NCBI GenBank assembly: GCA_963678705.1
Contig: OY783212.1
Coordinates: 3,658,001-3,722,000 of the forward strand
DNA length: 64,000 nt
Source: Panorpa germanica
Lineage: Eukaryota > Arthropoda > Insecta > Mecoptera > Panorpidae
Direction: 5' to 3'
Below, in pieces: positions 55,074 to 64,000 of the stretch. The notes under the pieces are model-generated. The model ran no database searches, had not been told where the DNA came from, and worked only from the letters and a program-made list of their open reading frames with translations. Each line of letters starts with the position of its first letter. The stretch's first letter is position 1. A program made the translations under genes and the position numbers.

Positions 55074-57019
55074 AGGGGGGTAGGGACATGGCACATGGCA
55101 CTACGTAGCGTGTTTAGACGGGAAATCGGAGAACTGTTATGACATTAAACTTTTATTGAACTTGCGTAAACCGCAGAAAATCTAAATTCCTTTTTGATTA
55201 AGTTTCACATAATATATTACCAATATTCAAATCGTAAAAAATTGTTTCCGAAATAATATTCGTAAGCATTTTGATTTTGAATTCTTTCGATTTTATATTT
55301 AATCCGATTTTAGTTTCTTATAAAATGTAATCATTGTTATGTACAACAGAAGGCAAAACCAGGTCGTCAGAATCCAAGTAACGAACTAAGTAAAGTTGTT
55401 TTTCAAATTGTTTGATATTTTTATTTTAGAATTGTTGTTGTTCAAACAGTGTCAGTGTGATCAAACATTCGTTCCACTGTGGGAAACTTGACATGTCAAT
55501 CTTCCAATATTTGACTCACATGTTGAATCAAACGTTCATCGCATCGCTTGGGCCAGCTTCAGGGGTTATCCATTCTTTGATTCACACGCAAAGTGGGAGG
55601 GCGGGTCTCAAAAGTGTGGCAAGACGTGTAGAGTGGCGGGGGAGTAATACGCTTAGCACTACATGAAACCTACAATTTGATTTCCAAGAAGAAAGAAAAG
55701 CAAGGACCAAGAAACAAAATAATAATAACAAATTGCACTACAAAAGGGAGGGGGGTGTATAATGTGTGATAAGATATGATAATGAAGACGGGCGGTATAT
55801 AGTTTGTGTAACGTAATTGCTGGAATACCACTTATAAATAATAAAAGTTTTGGAAAGAAAAGAATCATTTAAATTAAGACCTGGAAAGTGTCTAATCTAA
55901 TTTTAGATAATTTGAAACAACCTCATCAAATAACTTTAAACCGCTAACGAATTACTCGTTTTCCTTCTTTAATTTTCACTTAGTAATTTACATGTTAATC
56001 CAATTTAATCACCAAGTTGTCACGTTCGAGTTTGTAGCAAATTAAACTGTGTTAAATGTAGGCATCCTCTGCACGCCTATATGTTGTGAACATGGGGAAT
56101 ACATGGAACCCAAACACTCCCCCGCCCCCTCTTTCATTTCAAATACCTTACACTCAACATCTTACTAAATAAAAGAAAAATTATTTGATGATTCCTCATT
56201 TCCTGAAGAAGAAACCACAAATTCTACAAAGGAATCTCTGCAGACTTGTCAATACATCCCCCTGCTTTACGACTCTTGGTTGTACGGGTGTATGCCATCA
56301 TAAACGAAGGTGGCTGGCGCAAAGAGAGAGGGAGAGGAAGAGAGCACCCTCGCTCTGTTGTTATCAGCGGGTGGGTGTCATTGATTTCCTTATGTAAATT
56401 GACTTTGAGAAACATAATCAAGGGGTAGAGTGATTTGATTCAGACTCAGGGCATGTTATTACTCGTACTCTTTCCAAGACTCGCTCTTCTAAGGGTTGTT
56501 TTCTGCTAAAGTGGTTTGCGGTTATGAACGGGTCAGCAATGTCAGTTTGTAATTTTATTGGGGTTAAAATATTTTTGATACTCTTGATGTTCTACTGCGG
56601 AATTTGTTGCTTTTAAACTTGTTCTTCACTTCGGCACGAGTACATTCTCTTTAGTACATCTGTTCAGCAGTCTAAGCCAGTAAAACATTCGTTGATGGTT
56701 GTCAAGTTCGTTTCTATGTTCAAAATCGAATTCTGTACGAATTAAAAGAAGAAAAGTCAATTTGACGTCACAGTCCCTTAAAACAAATGAAAAAGAAAAA
56801 CTAACAAAGTGCAACTCGTGGTGTTGATTGAAAGTATTCTACAATTTTTGTAAGTGATCTAAAATTTCCTCCGATTTTTCTCACCTGAATGGAAAACAAC
56901 CTTTTAATGATAAATAAAAGACAAACGCAAATATTACCTTTGTAGTCGATACTTTCTCTTCGACCATACAAAAGAGTGTTTGGTGTTTAATTTAAGTAAT
57001 GTGTAGACCCATCGTTCTG

Positions 57020-57090
57020 ACGCAGCGTAGCCAACGTAGTCGACGTATAAACGTGACAGCGTAGAGACGTAGAGACGTAGAAACGTAGCA
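57020..57090. repeat. 8-bp repeats of AGACGTAG type
   Basis: GACGCAGCGTAGCC and GTAGTCGACG lead into a tandem array AGCGTAGAGACGTAGAG with further units ACGTAGAAACGTAGCAGCGT. The period is 8, with a GTAG core. Confidence 0.85.
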
Positions 57091-58659
57091 GCGTAGGGAT
57101 AGAGAGCAAACATTTACATTTGTATACCCACATATAAAAACATTACATTTTATTTAGAATATTCTCTACTCGCTGTTGTCAGTGAAATAATTAATTTGAA
57201 AACAGTTCCTTTTCTTAAGCTCCGATGTGTGGGGTTGGGGAGGGAGGGTGGTGGGTCGTTGTGTCATGAAGCTTTTATTTGTCTCATACATAGAGTTTAT
57301 TTTACTACGGAGTTTTTAATGACCATTATGTTGTTTCAAGTCCAGTTAGCACAAATACATGAAGGTAATTTCAACACTTGACGTAGAAATATTAAGTACG
57401 AGAATGCTAATCAATAATTATGTGAAACTTGACCATAAAAGAAAATTTTTAAAAAGGAAATAGAAAGAGAAAAGTAGCGGAAGAAAGAAGAATAAAAAAA
57501 CAGCTTTATAAGAAGATATGGATATAGTTGAAAGAATAGAAGTTGTGCACTGCAAGGACCTAATTAGCAGTATACAATTGGTAGACATGTGGAAAAATGA
57601 TATACAATAATAAAGAAATATAATTGAGCCGAGCACTCTACGTAGTATATATCTTTTTGTGGTTGACTTGGTTTTGTCTTTTTTGTCACTATTTTGTAAT
57701 TTGTTACATATATAACATTAGAGAAACTCCTGTTGTAAACTCCCTGTTCGCTTCAATTAAGGTTTGACAAGATTAAAAATGAACAGTATAAAAACCTAAT
57801 CTATCATTTCAGAAATCCATTAATATCAAATTAAATCTATTAATTCAAGTCGACAGTGATAAATACAATCAATCATTGGTAACGAGCTACTTGTAGAGTT
57901 GGAACATGGAACCCCAAAATAAAAAACCAGTCGACAGCACGAAGTTTATTATTTGATACAGTGAAAGGGTGACATTTAAATGATACTTAAAAGTCAAATA
58001 AGGGAACAAGAGAAAACACCTTAACACTGTTAACGTAAAAATATCGGTACTAAAATAGTTTAGGACTTCCGAAATTATTAAAACGGACTCAGCATGAAAA
58101 GGCGATCCAGGTTATGGTTGACCGGCAAGATTGTAAAGCGCTGGATAAGAAACCGTTCTAAAATATTTTGTGGCGTCATAAAATACAAAGTTATTATTTT
58201 ATATCATAAGAAAAATTAATGGAAAATATTTATTGAAGATGGTAAAAGATTATCTGCGCCATAAACTTCTTTGTGCTGATTTATGCCACTTTCTTTATAT
58301 TTTTATTTTGTACTGATTTTGCTTCGTTATTGTTTATAATAACACTGTTTGTATTATTATTATCTGTACTTTATATCATACGTGTTGGAGATATTTACTA
58401 TGTTATATTCTCAAGCTGCGTAATGCCACTGCTGACACGCTACAGCTTGCGCTGTAAACAGTTTCCTTGTATAGGCTGTCGTAACCCTTTGATCTCTTTT
58501 AGATGACGAAATAAAACATTTACGTCGTCGAATGGCGGATACGATTATATCACATTCCAGATATTCATACATTGTCATCTTTGCCATTACGAATTAGTTT
58601 GTAATACTTTTTAATATTTGTTATCTACACTGTTAGAAAAATGGTTGAAAAAAATGCTT

Positions 58660-58830
58660 TATACACTGCGAAAAAGAATAGAGCGGAAATAAATCCGTAT
58701 TTTTGTAATACATTGAATCATGTACTCTGCTGATTAAAAGTAGCTCAGAAATTATAACTTACATTTTTATTATTAGTCTTAAGAAAGAGGCGATTAAAGC
58801 ATTTTATAAACAATTTTTTTGCAGTGTATA
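58660..58830 (+). mobile_element. MITE family C, copy 2
   Basis: 171 bp with inverted ends TATACACTGCGAAAAA and TTTTTTTGCAGTGTATA. The TA at each end fits the TA target preference of Tc1/mariner transposases. No coding capacity; a diverged copy lies at 19892-20070. Confidence 0.75.
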
Positions 58831-58991
58831 TGTCATTAAACCACTTGTAATAATAGGTAAATTAAGTAAACGTGATTATTATTAATGATGTTGTATTTTA
58901 AAAACCCTTTTCATCTACCATACAAATGCTACTAGAACCTACGTTTGAAGAAGACTTCCATTATAATTTTACCTGATACCCTAACACGAAT

Positions 58992-59230
58992 CCCAGTAAA
59001 CAATTTGGTGAAGTGTTCTGTTTTGTGACGTTTCTAACACTATTGTACTTCAAATATAGTTCGCATCAACTTTATCTTCATTTGTATTCCGACAGGTGGA
59101 GTGGTTTCGCCATTTGTAGCCGATAAAACAGACATTTCATATGAACGACTGTGAGAACTGTAAATGAACTTTTTATGAGAAATACGCATCTTCAATATGA
59201 TGACAAAGTGACTCCAAAATGTTTACTGCG
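58992..59230 (-). mobile_element. MITE family A, copy 5 (inverted)
   Basis: About 239 bp from CCCAGTAAACAATTTGG to CCAAAATGTTTACTG, the reverse complement of copies 1-4. With copy 4 it is the most complete member and defines the ends of the family. Confidence 0.92.
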
Positions 59231-60007
59231 ATGTCAGGAACAAAAATATTAATGGGAAACACTTATTGAGTATCTGAACTATTTATAATATCAACTGAGG
59301 ATGAATTATGCATAGAATATATAAATTAATTACCTATCTAAACAATCCGTAAACGAAATGCTTAAATATAAAAATCCACCTTTCAAAATCAATTAAAATG
59401 GCCGCTACCTAGTTATTCAGAAAAGGTTTTCATTATAAATGTATGCAAACCCATTTCATTTCTTTATAGCATATATAAATACTATGATGTATTAATTGTA
59501 CTAAATTATTTATTATCCAATAAATAACCTGCTATTTTGTGTTCCAAGTTCGAGATCCTTCTCTAGTTTCCATCCTGTTTCTTGACTCACTCCTTAAAAT
59601 CAATTTTCTCTTCTTGAGTTGCACGTTCCACCACTTGTTGATCAGAAAACACTCAACTTTAAGGAATCCATTTGTTTATATAGTAAAGCTATTCCAAATG
59701 ACAACATTAATATCACAACGCCATTGGCGTACCTTCCACGATATTTCTTATGTATAAATATCCCAATATCATGATATTTATTGCAATTCTTTTAGCTAGC
59801 TATACTTACGGCGCCTTTGTAGAGTGTTTCACAGGGTCAATATATGATGGGCAAACAAAAGTCTACGTCACGCTCAAATAAACGATTTCTTTACGATTCC
59901 TCCATTTATTATTAATATTTGGAAGTCAAATATTCTGACCGGTATTAATAATTTATTAGAAATACTCGTATTTATTCAAATGTCAATTAATAATCCGAAT
60001 AATGTTA
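59231..60007. other. Non-coding DNA
   Basis: Nothing recognised apart from AT-rich sequence. Confidence 0.5.
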
Positions 60008-60165
60008 GTAAGTATTGGCTAATGGACAACACAGTGGGTGAGAGCGTTACTGCTTTCGTTAGACTACTGTATCTTCAGGTTTGATCCTCAGAGCAGAGTT
60101 ATATTTTCTGGGTTTTCTGTTATCAAGTTATATTGATTATGTACATTTATTAGGCCACGACAAGT
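60008..60165 (+). mobile_element. tRNA-derived SINE, copy 2
   Basis: A-box-like GTGGGTGAGAGCG (60034-60046) and B-box-like AGGTTTGATCC (60077-60087), about 30 bp apart as in a tRNA. The body TATATTTTCTGGGTTTTCTG, ATATTGATTATGTACATT and the end TTATTAGGCCACGACAAG follow. The body matches the copies at 19.7 and 61.1 kb. Confidence 0.8.
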
Positions 60166-61044
60166 ATTATCAGAACTCAGAATCATCGGAAATACGCCGA
60201 CGTTAAATCTTTATAGAATAAAAAAAATAATATTTCTTGCAGCGCTACAAAATTTTAATCTATACGTAATTTTTTACGTATAATTAATGATAAGATTTTA
60301 GAGTATTAAACATAAGCTTACAAGTCTTGTCTCTTGCCTTGACACCTCCTTGCCTTCTTGTTCGCTGCTGTCGGCATAGAGATCGTGCGTCGGCTAGTTT
60401 TCTTTATTTAATACACAACATAACAGTGTAGGAGTTAATTTTCTTCCTTATTTCTTTAGAAACACTGAGTGCCTGTAATTTATTTTTAATTATATTAAGC
60501 TGCAGTATGACTCGCCGCTGAGTCTGTGACATATATGTCCCCAACAGAGCCAACGTCCTCTAGGCTCTAGAGAATTTAATCTGTGTACCAAGTAGATTGT
60601 CAGTCTTGTACAGTATGCTGAGAAGAAGTAACAACCAACAGCGAAACGTCTCAGGAGAACAGAATAGGGAAATAATAAATAACTAATAAGAAACTGCATT
60701 TAGGTTAAGATCAGTTTGATTAAGATTTTTTTTTCTTATTTTTTTATTAAGGATTGTTTATTGCCATCTCCTTAATTTGCACTATTTATAGTTTTGATTT
60801 TAAAGTACTTTTATGGTTGTCACTTTAGTTCGAAAGGTTTCTTCCTCTTGCCTTCTAGTTGACGCTTGGTTGTCCAACAGTTGGCGTACCTCGTCATTCG
60901 GATGATATCACACTCTGCCATAATGCTTGCAAGCATATCTTTTTATTTCTTCGGCCACGGTCTCCATCTGGAGATCCCGTTGGAGGTCGCTACTTCGAAG
61001 AGTACTTTATTAATAAAATAAAAATAAAGAAACATCTAAACATA
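60166..61044. other. Non-coding DNA
   Basis: No gene is recognised between the two SINE copies. Confidence 0.45.
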
Positions 61045-61180
61045 AAATAACGTATATATGGGTTACCCTGTTGCCTAATAAGTGTGCAACTATAATCAAT
61101 ATAATTTGAAAACAACGAAACCCAGAAAATATAAGTATGCTCCGCGGATCAAACCTGGAAGGTGTAGCAGTTTATGTCGT
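61045..61180 (-). mobile_element. tRNA-derived SINE, copy 3 (5'-truncated)
   Basis: Minus strand: CCAGGTTTGATCCG (B box, 61145-61158), TATATTTTCTGGGTTTCG, TATATTGATTATAG, TTATTAGGCAACAGGGTAAC. The A-box half is missing or unrecognisable. Confidence 0.78.
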
Positions 61181-62614
61181 TTGGTATGTTATTTCTATGA
61201 GATCCTTTGAAGAAGACTTCTTTCACCTTCCTACTGTAGACGATTCCAACGAATCACCTTCATAAAAATCTCCATAATTGTAAAAAATATGAACGTTCTA
61301 TATTGAACAACTTTTCAGAACATTAATTAAAACTAAGCAAATATTAAACACTTATTTTCATTTGAGTTCATTAAATATTTATATGAGTAGATTCATCATT
61401 GGATAAGCTAATTATTTAACTTACTAATCATACAATTATATTCCCAATGTTATAAAATTAAAATAGCAACATGCATTTATTATAAAGAATTGTTAGTTTG
61501 CTTATGAAAAATACTGTTCTAGTAAGAAGGAAATTATAATTTAATTTAATAAAGTACATAGATTGAAGCTCGTCTTCCTTCTCTCTCTCTCTCTCACTCT
61601 ACTGTACGAGTAATTTATCATTCCCATAATGCAGCGCCCTGAAGGTATTTTACAAAAATAATAAATGTTAAACAGACATTTACGTAAATGAAAATATCTG
61701 ATAAAAATCAAATAAAATAATAGAATTTCCTCAGCAATTTATTTCGCATCGAACGCGTTGTTCGGTGTTCGTTGTTCGTTGTTCAATTCAGCCATTTCGA
61801 GTGCTGGATTATCAAGTGTAGAAAAATACTGATTGAAAAATGTATTGTTGTATTAATCACATCCCTGAGTAAGCGAAGTGGAACCAGCGGCAATGTCACC
61901 AAAAACACCAACGGAAGGAGAGGGAGGTTTAAAATTAGCTGTGTATAAATATTATTGGCTAAAAGCTTTCAAATTGAAAAGGATTTCACAAAAGCTTAGG
62001 ATTATGTATAATAAATATTTTACAGTTCAAAATAAATTGGAAAAAGTAAATCACATTTTATTTATAAAACAAAAACGGATTGTCCAGTTAGTGCTGGTAA
62101 TTTAATAGAGTAACCCAAACAGGCCTAGTTACTCTACTGATGAACATTAAATATTTTCTATAAATAGCCTTAAAATAGAAAGAAATAGTTATGCATTTTA
62201 ATTAATATAAAATGAATTATTTTAAATGATATTACGTCTCACTAAATTAATTATTTTTATAGAGTATAACTTTAAACAGATTTTTGAAACAGAATGACAT
62301 TTCTTAATCTATTTTTATAAAAGTCGTATTCTTGAATAGTCTTAAATAGTCTTGTATAAAATCTTGTCTGGTGTTTTTAAATTACTTTGCGTTGGTGACA
62401 CTATACCACTACAGAATAAACAAGTTTGATAAATTTTCGGGCTGTTGCATTCGTTCTCAATCGGTCTCTAATCGGCGAAGAACTTTCCTAATTAGTAATG
62501 GAAGGACAATTTTTAACCGGGTAATTTTTTTTCTTAGATGTTACAATGGTTGGATGAGGTTTTTGTTAGGGAAATCTAACATTGACGATTGTAGGGAATG
62601 TAATTTAGTTGGCC
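61181..62614. other. Non-coding AT-rich DNA
   Basis: The 75-codon frame at 61878-62105 is lysine-rich and unrecognised. GTTCGTT words are tandemly repeated at about 61760-61785. Confidence 0.45.
61579..61600. repeat. (CT)n microsatellite
   Basis: TTCTCTCTCTCTCTCTCAC run. Confidence 0.9.
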
Positions 62615-62865
62615 AATGATTAGTACCCTATTGGGAAAGCCCTAATAAGGCATATCTTAATAGTGTCTACTCAGGCGCTTATGCAAATCGAGCAAAATTT
62701 CTTATTACGCTACTTTCACAACTACCCGATCAGTGTCTTATATGATATTTCCTAATTTGAGCAAACCTTTTGATTGCCTGATTAGAACCCTGTTGCGAAA
62801 GTCGTATTAAGATATGCCTTAATATTGCCTGGTGTGGGCCTCAAGCATCTCGAGCAAAATTTCTA
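62615..62865 (+). repeat. Diverged direct duplication, ~162 bp period
   Basis: GATTAGTACCCTATTGGGAA at about 62618 is echoed by GATTAGAACCCTGTTGCGAA at about 62780. Both are followed by a TAAGGCATATCTTAATA-type segment and end in TCGAGCAAAATTTC. The copies are considerably diverged. Confidence 0.65.
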
Positions 62866-64000
62866 CTTGGAAATTAATTGATATTTTAGCGTGGGCATTT
62901 CTCGTGTGCGCATATCATTGTAACGCACTGAAACTCAAGTAAAGCTGTTGTAAATATCTCAACGTAAATGTGAATTATCCTTGAAGTATCCACTCCTAAC
63001 TGAGCATTACATCAGAGTAACTTATATTCAAAATTCAATTAAAACAACACTACAATATTCAACCCTTTGAAACCAGCGCGGGCGTCCACGTGCCTATCTC
63101 CGTATCGAATGTCTCATGTATGTGTATGTGTACACAGTACATCCCCCCAACCTCCTCTCGTTACCCTTTGACCCCATTGTGGGCGCCTTGCTGCGTATTC
63201 AATTAGCGCCGGTATTACTAGTGCCGTTCTATACTCACATGTCCAATGACTTTATATTGTCTGGAAGTTACATCAGCTGAACCGGTCGTTACGTTCGTCG
63301 TCATTTTCCCGTCTCGGAGAAGAGTTATTTATACGACGTTATACATAATGAATCTATGCAATTAGCCGAGTGAGGTTCACGTATGTCGTCGTAGGGATGA
63401 TGTGTGGTGTGATCCGCTCTTAGTAAACATGATTTAATACATCCAATCAGGGAAACAAACATTGAAGTTTGATACGTCGACGAGCTCTGTCGTCAGTAGA
63501 TGGGTCTAGCTGGAATTATGTTGGTGTAATAATAATAAATGTGTTGTTATTAGGAAATATTTTCCTGATTAAATTCTTGACGACTGCTCTTGTATGAGAA
63601 GAAGATGTTGACTAAACTATCATCATTCAATGTAGTACGTTACAAGTATGCGAGTACTCATTGTGTTGGATTCCATTTGAACGATGATTCGGACGATGCC
63701 CTTCATTGTCAATGTATTCACTTTGCGTATCTAATTCATCCATAAATCCTGAGACTAAATCATAGCTTCCAATCACTGCATTCTAAATTGCTGCAACAAA
63801 ATGACTGCAGTAATAGCATATTGAGAAAGAACAAGTTGTGTCATCTAAGCATGTCAGAATTGCACATAACAGTGATTTGATTATGGTTACGCATCCACAT
63901 TTAAATATCTAAGATAAGGTCAAATATCCTGGCACAAATTTTCACGCCTGCTGTTGCTAGAACTAGATACAATTTACTACAAGCCAGACTTTATGACACG
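62866..64000. other. Non-coding DNA with a GC-richer patch
   Basis: Positions 63070-63400 are less AT-rich, with several CpG words (AGCGCGGGCGTCCACG, GAACCGGTCGTTACGTTCG, GTATGTCGTCGTAGGG). No open frame of interest. It could be a regulatory element or a promoter for something beyond the window. Confidence 0.4.

Larger units (their letters stand above)
54801..58659. other. Non-coding DNA with short CpG repeats
   Basis: No gene is recognised; the 60-70 codon frames (for example at 55457 and 56185-56428, where three overlap on both strands) have no domain. Two 8-bp repeat patches are listed separately. Confidence 0.45.

Noticed and set aside
61878-62105. 75-codon lysine-rich plus-strand frame
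   Set aside because: Composition is explained by A-rich DNA, and nothing recognisable is encoded.

Overview
This is a 64 kb stretch of an AT-rich animal nuclear genome, almost certainly an insect. The evidence is spliced genes with short GT-AG introns, a p70 S6 kinase resembling insect orthologues, and a repeat load of jockey- and RTE-like LINEs, Tc1/mariner pieces, MITEs and a tRNA-derived SINE. I cannot fix the order or species from sequence alone.

The left quarter (1-16,300) holds all the genes I can recognise. A minisatellite of about 87 bp period opens the window (1-480). Ribosomal protein S6 kinase (S6K) lies on the minus strand (5,279-9,630, 11 coding exons, 465 aa). About 1.7 kb away and divergent from it are two plus-strand genes packed head to tail. 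The first is a UPF0669/C6orf120-like small secretory protein (11,322-12,302, 4 exons, 206 aa). The second is the nucleotide-excision-repair endonuclease XPF/ERCC4 (12,312-16,269, 15 exons, 947 aa). The stop codon of the first and the start codon of the second are in one exon, 9 nt apart and in the same reading frame. This is the most interesting signal in the window: it points to a dicistronic mRNA, an internal promoter, or read-through.

The remaining 47 kb (16,300-64,000) is gene-poor. A CpG-richer patch at about 18.3 kb, followed by a plausible 96-bp intron, may be the start of an unrecognised plus-strand gene; a MITE inserted there now supplies the end of its reading frame. Beyond it I see mostly decayed mobile DNA. 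There are five copies of a ~240 bp MITE (family A, ends CAGTAAACA), three of a 380-520 bp MITE (family B, ends ATTCCCACTCACTGTTTT) and two of a 630-700 bp MITE (family F, ends GGGCTTGTGTCCT) in inverted orientation. There are also two copies of a small Tc1-like MITE (family C), three copies of a tRNA-derived SINE, three 3' ends of one LINE family, and single fragments of jockey-like, RTE-like and other LINEs. Two separate pieces of mariner-type transposase are present. Between them lie AT-rich non-coding DNA, microsatellites and a few unexplained GC-richer patches. The region could be a gene desert or the very long intron of a gene extending outside the window.

Functionally the three genes are unrelated: growth signalling downstream of TOR (S6K), a secretory-pathway protein of unclear role (C6orf120-like), and DNA repair (XPF). 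No retrovirus-like, LTR or Polinton-like element, CRISPR array or clear functional tRNA/rRNA gene was seen.
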